Made by a program: the position numbers and the translations under genes. Of a DNA stretch of 64,000 bases, positions 19,682 to 28,421 are shown in pieces. The stretch is taken from NCBI RefSeq assembly GCF_047549485.1, contig NZ_CP180191.1:3100001-3164000 (forward strand), in the 5' to 3' direction. Source of the DNA: Piscinibacterium candidicorallinum (lineage in GTDB: Bacteria; Pseudomonadota; Gammaproteobacteria; Burkholderiales; Burkholderiaceae_C). The notes below the pieces were generated by a model. It was not told the origin of the DNA and searched no databases. It was given only the letters and a program-made list of their open reading frames with translations. Numbering within the stretch: the first letter of the stretch is position 1; each line of letters starts with the position of its first letter.

Positions 19682-20047
19682 CTACTGCGCGTTGGCTGAC
19701 GAGTCTCGCTGAAAGACTGCTGCAGCCATGACCGCCGCGCCCACGGCTCCGACCGCGAGGTCAAAGGCGAGTGCAGCCTGGCCCTGAAATCGAAGGCCAA
19801 GTACCAATGCGATGGCCCACCCCACTGCGAATCCTGCCAAGGAACCAGCCATAGAGAAAAACAGCAACCGCGTTGCCGCGATGGCATCGCGTCCGTTGAA
19901 CAAGCTGCCTATCAGTAAACAGACGCCGACAGCAGCGCCGGCCAATAGCGCATACAAGCTATCCACAAGCAAGAAGTTGCTTCTCGACAGCACAAACGAC
20001 GTCGCAATCACAACGGCAATACACCCGAACCCCCAAACAAAGTGCAT
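19682..20047 (-). CDS. Hypothetical integral membrane protein
   Basis: 121 residues with four hydrophobic segments (about 4-19, 25-48, 59-82, 90-110) and short polar ends, so an inner-membrane protein. No family motif is recognised. The start at 20047 is supported by a strong GGAGGAG located 7-8 nt upstream; the in-frame ATG at 20062 lacks this. It is encoded upstream of the 19012-19530 orphan on the same strand, about 150 bp apart, and may be transcribed with it. It lies in the accessory-looking stretch between the M3 peptidase and DUF5329 genes. Confidence 0.6.
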   Translation of the reverse strand: MHFVWGFGCIAVVIATSFVLSRSNFLLVDSLYALLAGAAVGVCLLIGSLFNGRDAIAATRLLFFSMAGSLAGFAVGWAIALVLGLRFQGQAALAFDLAVGAVGAAVMAAAVFQRDSSANAQ

Positions 20048-20430
20048 CTGACGCTCCTCCATTCGTGTTCTCTGCACCTTCGAGCAACAGCAGCTTGACC
20101 TGCACCCAAGCGTGTCGAGCGAAAAAGTCCCGAGGCTACAAGCGCTTCACGCTTGAACTGCGCTTGCTGATCAAGACACACCTCGTGAGCTCCGCACACA
20201 AAACATCGGGACACGGCTATGACCAAGTGTGCACCGAACTGCAATGACAAGCAGCGTCCGGCAAAGCGTTGGGGGGTAGACAAGTCGCGATTCGCCATTC
20301 AGTCGACCTTGCAGGCGCTAGTGGGTTCGACCTCTGGCGCAAACTCATCAACGCTCCCCGTAGAGCTACTTGTCACTTGAACGCAGTTCAGTTCACGTTC
20401 GACCGGCGAGCCGTCGGCCACATATGGCAT
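20048..20430. other. Intergenic stretch, no gene seen
   Basis: 383 bases with only short open frames on either strand (the longest about 96 codons, Cys/Arg-rich and without resemblance to a protein family). It contains the ribosome-binding site and probably the promoter of the leftward 19682-20047 gene. No repeats, RNA genes or transposase remnants are recognised. Confidence 0.5.
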
Positions 20431-20826
20431 CTAGCGCACTGACGATCCCGCCCACTCCCGCAGCACCACACCCGCAGTCCGCGTCTGGTTGCCCTGGCGG
20501 ATTTCGTAGGGCTTGCCAGTGGTGCTGGACTGGCTCGCGCATTGGTCGATGAACTGTTCGACGGTTTGCACGGTGGCGCACTGGGCGGGCCATTTGCGGC
20601 GTAGGAACTCTGCCGCCTGGGCGGCGCTGTAGCTGCGGCCGTTGCGGATGAAGCGCAGATCCTGCTGGGCTTCGATGCGGGTGATGAGCGCCTCGATCTG
20701 CGCGCGCGCCGCGGCTGACTTAGCTACAGGTGCCGTGCTGGGGGCCTGTGCGACCGCCGAGCCTGCTGCTGCGGTCAGGAGCAGCGCGAACGCAAGGGAT
20801 TTGAAATGCCTTTCCGCTTGTCCCAT
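20431..20826 (-). CDS. DUF5329 family exported protein
   Basis: 131 residues with a signal peptide (hydrophobic 10-26, cleavage near AVAQA). The mature part matches the DUF5329 pattern: QIEALITRIEAQQDLRFIRNGRSYSAAQAAEFLRRKW, then VEQFIDQCASQSSTTGKPYEIR (only parts are needed for the call). Function unknown; small periplasmic protein. The length is normal for the family. The ATG at 20826 lies inside an inverted repeat (20825-20862), which may affect translation. An upstream in-frame alternative start cannot be excluded. Confidence 0.78.
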   Translation of the reverse strand: MGQAERHFKSLAFALLLTAAAGSAVAQAPSTAPVAKSAAARAQIEALITRIEAQQDLRFIRNGRSYSAAQAAEFLRRKWPAQCATVQTVEQFIDQCASQSSTTGKPYEIRQGNQTRTAGVVLREWAGSSVR

Positions 20827-20862
20827 GCGGCTTTTCAGCCTATTTGGTCTGGAAAGCCGCAT
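20825..20862 (-). promoter_or_regulatory. Inverted repeat covering the DUF5329 start codon
   Basis: ATGCGGCTTT (20825-20834) and AAAGCCGCAT (20853-20862) form a perfect 10-bp inverted repeat with an 18-nt loop. One arm contains the start codon on the minus strand, so in the mRNA the ATG would be paired. It could be a translation-limiting hairpin or an operator; neither is shown. Confidence 0.45.
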
Positions 20863-20914
20863 GGATACTGGGTCTGACTGATTCGGCCCGGGCATCAGCC
20901 GCCTTCGCAAGCGC

Positions 20915-21349
20915 TCAAACTGTCTTGACGGTGAGGCTCACGTCCACGTTGTTGCGCGTGGCGTTGCTGTAGGGGCAGACCTGGTGCGCGGTGTGGATGA
21001 GCTTTTCGGCGTCTTCCTGGGACAGGCCGCCGACGGTGGCGACCATGTCCACCTTGAGGCCGAAGCCGCCGGCATCGTTAGTGCCGATGCCCACGGCGCA
21101 GTCGATGGCGATGCTGCTCGGGTTGAGCTTGAGCATGCTCTTGGCCACGAACTCGGCAGCGCTGCCGAAGCAGGCGGCGTAGCCGGCGGCAAAGAGGTCT
21201 TCAGGCGTGGTGGTGCCGGGCTTGCCGGGGCCGCCCATGGCCTTGGGGATGGACAGGTCCACGCTGACGATGCCGTCGCTGGACTGGGTGTGCCCGTTGC
21301 GGCCGCCGGTGGCGTGGGCGTGGGCGGTGTAGAGAACCTTCAGTGCCAT
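20915..21349 (-). CDS. ohr: Organic hydroperoxide resistance protein (OsmC/Ohr family)
   Basis: 144 residues, typical for Ohr. Conserved redox-active cysteines are in YAACFGSA and HQVCPYSNATRNN, with the Arg/Glu pair region TTPEDLFAAGY. It reduces organic peroxides with lipoyl-dependent thiols in the cytoplasm. The N-terminus VLYTAHAHATGGRNG and the YSNATRNN signature distinguish Ohr from OsmC. A strong GAGGAGGAG ribosome-binding site precedes the ATG at 21349. No adjacent ohrR is present, so its regulator would be elsewhere. Confidence 0.93.
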   Translation of the reverse strand: MALKVLYTAHAHATGGRNGHTQSSDGIVSVDLSIPKAMGGPGKPGTTTPEDLFAAGYAACFGSAAEFVAKSMLKLNPSSIAIDCAVGIGTNDAGGFGLKVDMVATVGGLSQEDAEKLIHTAHQVCPYSNATRNNVDVSLTVKTV

Positions 21350-21469
21350 GGTGCTTCTCCTCCTCGATGAACCGGTTCAGCGGGCCGCTGCCCGCCGCAA
21401 TGCGAACTGCAATGTCCGACACGCCCGGCTGTAGCGGAATGCAGCCGGGCAGCGTCACACCCTGCAGAC

Positions 21470-23725
21470 TTAGACGACCTTCTCCGGGAACGGCATGTTG
21501 CGCAGACGCTTGCCGGTGAGCCGGGCGATGGCGTTGGCAAACGCGGGCGCCAGCGGCGGCAGGCCGGGTTCGCCAATGCCGGTGGGCGGGTCGGCACTGG
21601 GCACGATCGCCACGTCCACCTCGGGCATGTCGGTCATGCGCGGCACGGCGTAGGCGCCAAAGTTGGTCTGCTCCACCATGCCGTCCTTGAGCGTGATCTG
21701 CTCGCCGGGCATGCAGGTGCCCAGGCCCATGAGCGCAGCGCCCTGGATCTGCGCCTCGATGCTGCGGGGGTTGATGGCCAGGTTGCAGTGCACGCCGGCC
21801 CAGACCTTGTGCAGCCGGGGCACGCCGTTGCTCACACTTGCCTCGACGATGAAGGCCACCGCGGTGTTGAAGCTCTCGTGCACCGCCACGCCCCAGGCGC
21901 GGCCGGCCGGCAGGGTGCGGGTGCCGTAGCCGCTCTTCTGCACAGCCAGGTCCAGCGCGGCATTGCAGCGCGCGCCCTTCTTGGCATCAAAGAGCTTCTT
22001 GCGGTAGGCCACCGGGTCCTGCTTGGTGGCCACGGCAATCTCGTCCAGCAGGGTCTCCATCACGTAGGCGGTGTGCGTGGAGCCGACGCTGCGCCACCAG
22101 AGCACCGGCACGTTCTGGCGCGGGTGATGCACGGCGAGCTTCATGGGCATGGTGTAGGGATCGCGCATGCCCTCGGTGATCGTGCCGTCGATGCCGTCCT
22201 TCATCAGGAACCCTTCGAAAGGCGAGCCCGCCACGATCGACTGACCCACGATCGTGTGGTCCCAGCCCAGGATGTTGCCCTGGGTATCGAAGCCGATGCT
22301 GGCCTTGTGCAGGTGCGAGGGCCGGTAGTAGCCGGCGGCCATGTCGTCCTCGCGCGTCCACATCACCTTCACTGGCGCGGGTGTGCCGCTCTTGAGCAGG
22401 CCCATGGCCACGGCCACGGCTTCCACGTGGTACTCCACCGTGGGCACGGCGCGGCGGCCAAAGCCCCCGCCGGACATCTGCACATTGATGCGCACCTGAT
22501 CGGGCTTCAGGCCGGTCATCTTGGCAATGGTGCCGGCATCCACGCCGGGCATCTGGGAGGCGCTCCAGATCTCGCACTTCTCGGCGCTCAGGTCCACCAC
22601 GCAGCTCATGGGCTCCATGGCAGCGTGCGCCAGATAAGGGAACCAGAACTCGGCGTCGATCTTGTTGGGCGCGCCGGCGATCTTGCTGGTGTCGTCGCGA
22701 AACTTGGAGAGGTTGCCGGGCTTGGCGGCGAGTTCGCGGTACTCGGCCATCTGGCGGGCACTGTCCACCTTGGCCACGTTGGCGAGGTCCCAGTTCACCT
22801 TCATGGCCTCGCGCGCCTGCCTGGCGTTCCAGTAGCTGTCGGCCACCACGGCCACGCCCTGCGCGCCCATGTCCAGCGGCACCGGGAAGATGGCCTTCAC
22901 GCCGCGCATCTTGCTCGCGGCACCGGCATCAAAGCCCTTGAGCTTGGTGCTGAAGGTAGGCGGCTGGGCGATCACGGCCACGAGCATGCCCGGGCGCTTG
23001 ACGTCGATCGTGTACTGCTGCGCGCCGCGGCTCTTGTTGCGCGCCGAAAGCAGGGTGGCGGGCTGGCCGATGAGCTTGAAGTTCTTCGGGTCCTTGAGCG
23101 TGACCTTGGCGGGCACCGGCTGCTTCATGGCGGCGGCAGCCAGGCTGCCGTAGGTGGCGCGGCGGTTGCCCGGGCCGATCACCACGCCCTTGTCGGTACT
23201 GCACTGCTCGGGCTTGACCTTCCACTGCTGCGCGGCAGCGGCTACCAGCATGGCGCGCACCCGGGCGCCGAGCTCGCGGTACTGCATGTAGCTGTTGGCA
23301 ATGCTCTGCGAACCGCCGGTCAGGTGCATGCCGACCACCGGGTCCACATAGCGCGGATCGGCCGTGCCGAAGGCGCTCTTGACCTTGGACCAGTCGGCGT
23401 CCAGCTCCTCGGCCGCAATCAGCGGCAGGCCGGTCTCGATGCCTTGGCCCATGTCGAGGCGGTTGACGGTGACGGTGACCGTGCCGTCCGGCGCGATGCT
23501 GATGAAGCCTTGCGGGATCTGCGTAGGCTTGAGGCCCGGGCCGCCGGCCTGCGCCACGGCGGGCAGCGCCGCCTCGGCCAGCGGGGCAAAGGCCAGCGCA
23601 AATCCGCCCGCCCCCGCCGCGCCGGAGAACTTCAGAAAGTCGCGGCGGGATACGTTCGTAGGCGGCGTGCTGTCCGCCTCAACGAAGCGGGCAATCTGCT
23701 TGAGTGCCTGAAGATCGTGATGCAT
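21470..23725 (-). CDS. Molybdopterin-binding subunit of an isoquinoline-1-oxidoreductase-type enzyme
   Basis: 751 residues. The N-terminus holds a twin-arginine signal (VSRRDFLKFSGAAGAGG), so the folded holoenzyme is exported to the periplasm. It belongs to the IorB branch of the xanthine dehydrogenase family: GFISIAPDGTVTVTVNRLDMGQGIETGLP, MTGGSQSI-type segment LTGGSQSIANSY, MSGGGFGRRAVPTVEYH and GIGEPGLPPLAPAFANA. It oxidises N-heterocycles or aldehydes, electrons passing through the 2Fe-2S subunit. The start at 23725 has GAGGAG 6 nt upstream. It lies 10 bp after iorA on the same strand. Substrate unknown. Confidence 0.88.
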   Translation of the reverse strand: MHHDLQALKQIARFVEADSTPPTNVSRRDFLKFSGAAGAGGFALAFAPLAEAALPAVAQAGGPGLKPTQIPQGFISIAPDGTVTVTVNRLDMGQGIETGLPLIAAEELDADWSKVKSAFGTADPRYVDPVVGMHLTGGSQSIANSYMQYRELGARVRAMLVAAAAQQWKVKPEQCSTDKGVVIGPGNRRATYGSLAAAAMKQPVPAKVTLKDPKNFKLIGQPATLLSARNKSRGAQQYTIDVKRPGMLVAVIAQPPTFSTKLKGFDAGAASKMRGVKAIFPVPLDMGAQGVAVVADSYWNARQAREAMKVNWDLANVAKVDSARQMAEYRELAAKPGNLSKFRDDTSKIAGAPNKIDAEFWFPYLAHAAMEPMSCVVDLSAEKCEIWSASQMPGVDAGTIAKMTGLKPDQVRINVQMSGGGFGRRAVPTVEYHVEAVAVAMGLLKSGTPAPVKVMWTREDDMAAGYYRPSHLHKASIGFDTQGNILGWDHTIVGQSIVAGSPFEGFLMKDGIDGTITEGMRDPYTMPMKLAVHHPRQNVPVLWWRSVGSTHTAYVMETLLDEIAVATKQDPVAYRKKLFDAKKGARCNAALDLAVQKSGYGTRTLPAGRAWGVAVHESFNTAVAFIVEASVSNGVPRLHKVWAGVHCNLAINPRSIEAQIQGAALMGLGTCMPGEQITLKDGMVEQTNFGAYAVPRMTDMPEVDVAIVPSADPPTGIGEPGLPPLAPAFANAIARLTGKRLRNMPFPEKVV

Positions 23726-23735
23726 GTGCGGCTCC

Positions 23736-24194
23736 TCAGGCGATGGCCTTCGCAGCGTCCTTGATGGCCGCGCGAATGCGTTGATAGGTGCCGCAGCGGC
23801 AGATGTTGCCGGCCATGGCGGCGTCGATGTCGGCGTCGGTCGGGTTCTTCTTGCCCTTGAGCAGCGCAGTGGCACTCATGATCTGGCCGCTCTGGCAGTA
23901 GCCGCACTGCGCCACGTCATGCTTGACCCAGGCGTCCTGCACGGCCTTGCCCACGCGGTCACCGGCCATCGCTTCGATGGTGTTGATGCTCGCGCCTTCG
24001 GCCACCGAGACCGGCGTCACGCAGGAGCGGATGGCCGCGCCGTTCATGTGCACGGTGCAGGCACCGCAGGCCGCAATCCCGCAGCCGAACTTGGTGCCCG
24101 TGAGGTTCAGGCTGTCGCGCAGGGTCCAGAGAATGGGGGTGGACGGGTCCACCTGCACATTCACAGGCTTGCCGTTGAGGGTGAACTTCGCCAT
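23736..24194 (-). CDS. (2Fe-2S)-binding subunit, isoquinoline-1-oxidoreductase alpha type
   Basis: 152 residues. The plant-type ferredoxin domain has cysteines in GCGIAACGACTVHMNG and RSCVTP. A second all-helical 2Fe-2S domain has CGYCQSGQIM and NICRCGTYQRIR. This is the standard small subunit of IorAB/CoxS-type molybdenum hydroxylases and passes electrons from the molybdopterin subunit to an acceptor, commonly a cytochrome c. The first gene of a two-gene operon, 10 bp before the large subunit. No FAD subunit is encoded, as is normal for the IorAB type. No chaperone (XdhC) is visible nearby. Confidence 0.92.
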   Translation of the reverse strand: MAKFTLNGKPVNVQVDPSTPILWTLRDSLNLTGTKFGCGIAACGACTVHMNGAAIRSCVTPVSVAEGASINTIEAMAGDRVGKAVQDAWVKHDVAQCGYCQSGQIMSATALLKGKKNPTDADIDAAMAGNICRCGTYQRIRAAIKDAAKAIA

Positions 24195-24405
24195 GGAAGG
24201 TCCTTTGCTGGAGGAGGTCAGGGAGCGGTCGGCCGGATCATCGTGTCGCTGCGGCGCGAGGAACGCCCGCGCCGCAGCACAGAGCCGGATCGCGACGATC
24301 AGTCCAGCTTAGCGAGAACTCAAGGCCATCGCACGCAGGCTGGCGGCGGGCGGACACGCTTTCTTACCGACCCGTCCCCAGCGGGATGCAATCGATCGAG
24401 CCCGT

Positions 24406-24684
24406 TCAGAGCAGGCCGGGGCGCCAGGCTTCGCAAGCGGCAACCGCGTAGATCGCCGGGCCGGCGGCGGGCGCCTCGGGCGTGCCGGGAAACTCGCTGG
24501 TTTCCTCGCAGGCGAGGCCCGCGTCATTGCCGGCACCCGGTGCCTCGGGCGGTACGGCCTGCGGTTTGGCCCGTGGGCCATGCAGTTCGGCCTGCGTGGC
24601 ACGCACGGCCGGCGGTTCACGCAGGGCTTCGATCCAGGCCACGCCCGCCGTGACCAGAATCCACGCAAGGATCAGCGATCTCAT
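24406..24684 (-). CDS. Small hypothetical protein with N-terminal membrane/signal segment
   Basis: 92 residues from the ATG at 24684, supported by GGAGG 6 nt upstream. Residues 1-18 (MRSLILAWILVTAGVAWI) form a signal peptide or anchor. The rest is Pro/Ala/Glu-rich and low-complexity, with two cysteines (LACEET, VAACEAW) that could form a disulfide. No family is recognised. It stands alone between iorA and the sugar dehydrogenase gene, on the same strand as both. Moderately likely to be a real gene because of the start signal and export segment. Confidence 0.45.
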   Translation of the reverse strand: MRSLILAWILVTAGVAWIEALREPPAVRATQAELHGPRAKPQAVPPEAPGAGNDAGLACEETSEFPGTPEAPAAGPAIYAVAACEAWRPGLL

Positions 24685-24912
24685 CTCCGGCCTCCAGAAA
24701 CATGCCGAAACGCGTCGCCTCTCCGTCCGTCCACCCTTGCGGCAGCCGGACTTCCTCTCTCGATATCTGCCTGTCCTGATTCCGGCCGGGCGATGCATGC
24801 CACCGCGGCTCGGAACACTGATAAAGATCTTTCTTACTGCGGCGGCCGGCGCGCGTCCAGTCTGGCGCGCCGGTTCCGGCAGGTGCGCACGCAGCGCTAA
24901 ATCAGCGCCACA

Positions 24913-26106
24913 TCAGCGCGGCAGAATCCGCAGCACGCGGCCGTTGTCGGCGTCGTCGGCCAGCACGTAGAGCAGGCCGTCCGGGCCTTGGCGCACGTCG
25001 CGTATGCGCTCATTGGCGTCCTTGAGGATCACTTCCTCGCTCACGATCTTGTTGCCGTTGAGCTGGATGCGCATCACCGCACGCTCGCGCAGCGCACCGA
25101 CGAAAGCGCTGCCCTTCCACTGCGCGCCGTAGCGGTCGCTCGTCAGGAAGGCCAGGCCGGAGGGCGCAATCGACGTCGGCCCCCACATCTTCACCGGCTG
25201 CTCCATGCCCGCCTTCTCGGTGCCTTCGCCGATGCGCAGGCCGGTCACGTACTGGCGGCCGTAGGTGATGGTGGGCCAGCCGTAGTTCTTGCCGGCTTCG
25301 ACAAGGTTGAGCTCGTCGCCGCCCTGCGGGCCGTGCTCGTGCGCCCAGAGCTTGCCGTCGGCCGGGTTGATGGCCGCGCCCTGGATGTTGCGGTGGCCGG
25401 CGCTGAAGATCTCTCCGGGCACGCCGGTGCGCGCCAGGAAGGGGTTGTCCTTGGGGATGCTGCCGTCCTTGTTCACGCGGATCATCTTGCCCGCGGTATC
25501 GGACATGTCCTGGCTGCGGTCCTGCGCACCACGGTCGCCGGTGCCCATGTAGAGCGTGCCGTCAGCCGCCTCGACGATGCGGCAGCCGAAGTGGTGCCGC
25601 GCGCTCGTCTTCTTGGCCATGCGCCAGATCACGCGCACGTTCTCCAGGCCACGGTTGTCTGCAGAGAGCTGCGCACGCGCCAGGGCCGTGCCCCAGATGT
25701 TGCTGGCGTCGCCCGTGCCCGGCTCGTTGAAGCAGAAGTAGATGGTGCGATTGCTGGCGAACTCCCTGTCCGTGATCACATCCAGCAAGCCACCCTGGCC
25801 GGCCGCGGTCACGGGTGGCAGGCCGGTGAGCGGCGCGGAGAGCTTGCCGTCGGGCTCAACAACGCGCATGCGGCCCGGCCGCTCGGTGACGATCATGCGG
25901 CCGCCGGGCAGAAAGGCCATGCCCCAGGGGTTGGACAGGCCGGCGGTCACCTGCTCGGTGCGCAGGCCTGTGGTGTTGGTGGGCGTCTGCGCCTGCGCGC
26001 TGGCTGCCAACGCCAGCAAGAGCGTGCTGGCGGCCACGGCCGAGGTGAACAGTTGGGGCAATGTGAAGGCGCGCTTCTGGGCGCGCGCGGTCAAGCGTTG
26101 GATCAT
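24913..26106 (-). CDS. PQQ-dependent aldose sugar dehydrogenase (YliI/soluble GDH type)
   Basis: About 397 residues: signal peptide ending near ASAQA, then a six-bladed beta-propeller of the GSDH family. Landmarks are GLSNPWGMAFLPGGRMIVTER, GQGGLLDV, the catalytic-His region ARHHFGCRIV, MGTGDRG, SAGHRNIQGAAINPADGKLW, HEHGPQGGDELNLVEAGKNYGWP and DVRQGPDGLLYVLADDADNG. It oxidises aldose sugars in the periplasm with PQQ, passing electrons to the respiratory chain. The start at 26106 is chosen for the compact signal peptide; the ribosome-binding site is weak, and an upstream in-frame start is possible. Confidence 0.88.
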   Translation of the reverse strand: MIQRLTARAQKRAFTLPQLFTSAVAASTLLLALAASAQAQTPTNTTGLRTEQVTAGLSNPWGMAFLPGGRMIVTERPGRMRVVEPDGKLSAPLTGLPPVTAAGQGGLLDVITDREFASNRTIYFCFNEPGTGDASNIWGTALARAQLSADNRGLENVRVIWRMAKKTSARHHFGCRIVEAADGTLYMGTGDRGAQDRSQDMSDTAGKMIRVNKDGSIPKDNPFLARTGVPGEIFSAGHRNIQGAAINPADGKLWAHEHGPQGGDELNLVEAGKNYGWPTITYGRQYVTGLRIGEGTEKAGMEQPVKMWGPTSIAPSGLAFLTSDRYGAQWKGSAFVGALRERAVMRIQLNGNKIVSEEVILKDANERIRDVRQGPDGLLYVLADDADNGRVLRILPR

Positions 26107-26259
26107 GGAAGAGTGCCGCACAGGCTGGTGAACTTGGACAACACGCAGCGTAGAAAAGCCGCGCGCCCGCAACCAGCGCTTTGCCCTAGGACTTTCCTCT
26201 CCCGGTGAACCCGGATCCTACGCGCGCACCAGCACAGCGGCGCACGCAGGCATGCGCCA

Positions 26260-27249
26260 TCAAGCGTTCACATCCACCACCACACGGCCGCGCACCTGCC
26301 CGGCCATGAGCTGGGCGGCCTGCGCGGGCGCCTGCGCCAGCGGCACGGTCTGCGTCATGGCGTCCAGCTTGGCCAGGTCCAGTTCGGCGGCCAGGCGCGC
26401 CCAAGCCCGCTCGCGCAGCGCGCGCGGGGCCATCACGGAATCCACCCCCTGCAGGCGCACGCCGCGCAGGATGAAAGGCGCCACGGAGGCCGGCAGCTCC
26501 ATGCCCTGCGCTAGGCCGCAGGCCGCCACCGTGCCGCCGTATTTGGTCTGGGCGCAGGCATTGGCCAGGGTGTGGCTGCCCACGCTGTCGATCACGCCGG
26601 CCCAGCGCTCCTTCTGCAGGGGCTTGCCGGGCGCGCTCAGCGCGGCGCGGTCCATCACGTCGGCCGCACCCAGCTGCTTTAGGTAGTCCGCCTCGCTCGC
26701 CTTGCCGGTGGAGGCCACCACGCGGTAGCCCTGCTGCGCCAGCAACGCGGTGGCAACGCTGCCCACGCCGCCAGTGGCGCCCGTGACCAGGATCTCCCCT
26801 GCCTCGGGCTTCACGCTCGCGTCCTGCAGCGCCATCAGGCAGAGCATGGCGGTGTAGCCCGCGGTGCCAATCGCCATCGCGCGTTGTGCGCTGAGCGCCG
26901 CCGGCCGCGGCAGCAGCCAGTCGCCCTTCACGCGGGCCTGCTGGGCCAGACCGCCCCAATGCACCTCGCCCACGCCCCAGCCGTTGAGCAGCACGGCGTC
27001 GCCCGGCTTGTAGCGCGCATCGGCGCTCTCGATCACCTCGCCCGCAAGGTCGATGCCCGGCACCATCGGCCAACTGCGCACCACCGGCCCCTTGTTGGTG
27101 ATGGCCAGCCCGTCCTTGTAATTGAGTGTGGAATAGGCCACGCGCACCCGCACCTCGCCCGCGGGCAGCTGGTCTTCGTTCAGGGTGGTGATGTCGGCGG
27201 CAAACTGGCCGGCGTCGTCCTTGGTGAGCAAAAGGGCCTGGAAGCTCAT
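26260..27249 (-). CDS. acuI: Acrylyl-CoA reductase / YhdH-type quinone oxidoreductase
   Basis: 329 residues of the zinc-free medium-chain reductase family. Features: YSTLNYKDGLAIT near the start, PMVPGIDLAGEV, the NADPH-binding VTGATGGVGSVATALLAQQG, and the YhdH/AcuI-type segment VIDSVGSHTLANACAQTKYGG with a C-terminal AGQVRGRVVVDV. It reduces acryloyl-CoA with NADPH, a detoxification step for this reactive metabolite. It is the last gene of a thioesterase-TetR-reductase operon, 16 bp after the TetR gene. In Rhodobacter the TetR-type AcuR represses acuI, which fits this arrangement. Confidence 0.88.
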   Translation of the reverse strand: MSFQALLLTKDDAGQFAADITTLNEDQLPAGEVRVRVAYSTLNYKDGLAITNKGPVVRSWPMVPGIDLAGEVIESADARYKPGDAVLLNGWGVGEVHWGGLAQQARVKGDWLLPRPAALSAQRAMAIGTAGYTAMLCLMALQDASVKPEAGEILVTGATGGVGSVATALLAQQGYRVVASTGKASEADYLKQLGAADVMDRAALSAPGKPLQKERWAGVIDSVGSHTLANACAQTKYGGTVAACGLAQGMELPASVAPFILRGVRLQGVDSVMAPRALRERAWARLAAELDLAKLDAMTQTVPLAQAPAQAAQLMAGQVRGRVVVDVNA

Positions 27250-27265
27250 GAGGGGTGTTTCCTGT

Positions 27266-27970
27266 TCAGTTGGAGCGAGCGGAGGGCGGCAGTTCGCCCG
27301 GCGAGACCTCGGGCGCAGGAAGATTCAGGTAACGGAAGTAGCCGGCTTCAAACTCGTCCACCGGCTGGACGGACGCAGCCAGCTTGGCGCGCAGGACCGC
27401 GCCCTCCCAGCCCATCCAGAAAAAGCGCGCCGCGGCCTGCGGGTCCACATCATCGGCCAGCGCCTCGCACGCCTGCGCCTGTGCCAGCGCGTCGGCCAAC
27501 GCGGCCTCCCAGCGCTCGAACACGCCGGCCAGCGCGGTGCGAAACACCGGGTTCACGCCGCCCAGTTCCTGGCCAAGGTTGCCGACGATGCAGCCGCGCG
27601 GGAACGCGTGCTTGATCAGGCCACGGCGGCCAGCGTCGATAAAGGTGGCGAGCTGCTCGGGCAAGCTGAGGGCGGTGTTGCCGAAGCTGCGCGCCAGGCG
27701 CTCGGCAAAGTAGGCCTCGTAGGCGGCCACTACCGCCAAGCCGAAGTCATCCTTGCTGCTGAAGTAGTGGTAGAAGCTGCCCTTGGGCACCTTCGCTTCC
27801 TTCAGCACACGCGCCAGACCGGTGGCGTCCCAGCCGGTCTCGGACAGCACCTCCAGCCCGATGCGGATCAGCCGCTCGCGCGTGGCACTGCGCTCGTTCG
27901 CGTCGCCCAGCGGCTTGCGCGGCCGGCCGCGCGGCCGGCGCGGGGCGTCGGTCGGCTCACTGGCGGCCAT
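27266..27970 (-). CDS. TetR/AcrR family regulator, AcuR-like
   Basis: 234 residues. A basic Pro/Arg-rich N-terminal tail (PRRPRGRPRKPLGD) precedes the TetR helix-turn-helix (RLIRIGLEVLSETGWDATGLARVLKEAKVPKGSFYHYFSSKDDFG; key is GxxATGLARVLKEAxVPKGSFYHYF). A ligand domain with GCIVGNLGQELGG follows, as in AcuR/TetR_C_16-like regulators. The start at 27970 sits 2 bp after the thioesterase stop. It probably represses its own operon through the palindrome at 28422-28436. By analogy the inducer could be acrylate or a related CoA ester; this is inferred. Confidence 0.85.
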   Translation of the reverse strand: MAASEPTDAPRRPRGRPRKPLGDANERSATRERLIRIGLEVLSETGWDATGLARVLKEAKVPKGSFYHYFSSKDDFGLAVVAAYEAYFAERLARSFGNTALSLPEQLATFIDAGRRGLIKHAFPRGCIVGNLGQELGGVNPVFRTALAGVFERWEAALADALAQAQACEALADDVDPQAAARFFWMGWEGAVLRAKLAASVQPVDEFEAGYFRYLNLPAPEVSPGELPPSARSN

Positions 27971-27972
27971 GC

Positions 27973-28410
27973 TCAGCCCTTGGGGTAGAGCACCATCTGC
28001 GTGCAGCGGAACAGCACGATCACCCTGCCATTGTGGGTAAGCGTGCTCTCCCAGACCTGCGTGGTGCGCCCCATGTGCACTGCCCGCCCCTCCGCCAGCA
28101 CCACGCCTTCGCGAGCGGTGCCCAGGTGGTTGGTCTTCAGTTCGATGGTGGTGAAGCTGCTCGCCCCCTCGGGCAGCGACGCCATGCAGCCGTAGCCGCA
28201 GGAGGTGTCGGCCAGCGTGACCAGCGAACCCGCATGCAGAAAGCCGTTGGGTGCAAGCAGCGTGGGCGTGACCGGCATCGACAGGCGGCACAGGCCGCGT
28301 TCGATGTGCTCGACCCGAATGCCCAGGTGGCCGGGAAAGCAGGCATCGCCCACCGCCTGCCAATGGGCGATGTCGATGACAGACGGGGGCGTTGAGGGTT
28401 GCAGGGACAT
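27973..28410 (-). CDS. PaaI-type hotdog-fold thioesterase
   Basis: 145 residues with the hotdog thioesterase pattern: PTLLAPNGFLHAGSLVTLAD (HGG-like region with N and H), CGYGCMASLPEGA, and TTIELKTNHLGTAREGVVLAEG. It hydrolyses acyl-CoA thioesters in the cytoplasm. It is the first gene of the operon with the TetR regulator and acuI, so a role in removing unwanted CoA esters is plausible. Its start is 12 bp from the operator palindrome. A close-spaced chain (2 bp, then 16 bp) supports co-transcription. Confidence 0.88.
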   Translation of the reverse strand: MSLQPSTPPSVIDIAHWQAVGDACFPGHLGIRVEHIERGLCRLSMPVTPTLLAPNGFLHAGSLVTLADTSCGYGCMASLPEGASSFTTIELKTNHLGTAREGVVLAEGRAVHMGRTTQVWESTLTHNGRVIVLFRCTQMVLYPKG

Positions 28411-28421
28411 GGCTGAATTAT

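Noticed and set aside
20008..20298. A 96-codon leftward frame in the gap upstream of the small membrane protein gene
   Set aside because: Overlaps the strong ribosome-binding site and start of the 19682-20047 gene and has no recognisable domain.
21788..23764. A 658-codon rightward frame opposite the iorB gene
   Set aside because: Shadow of the molybdopterin-subunit gene; His/Gly-rich, no start signal and no domain.
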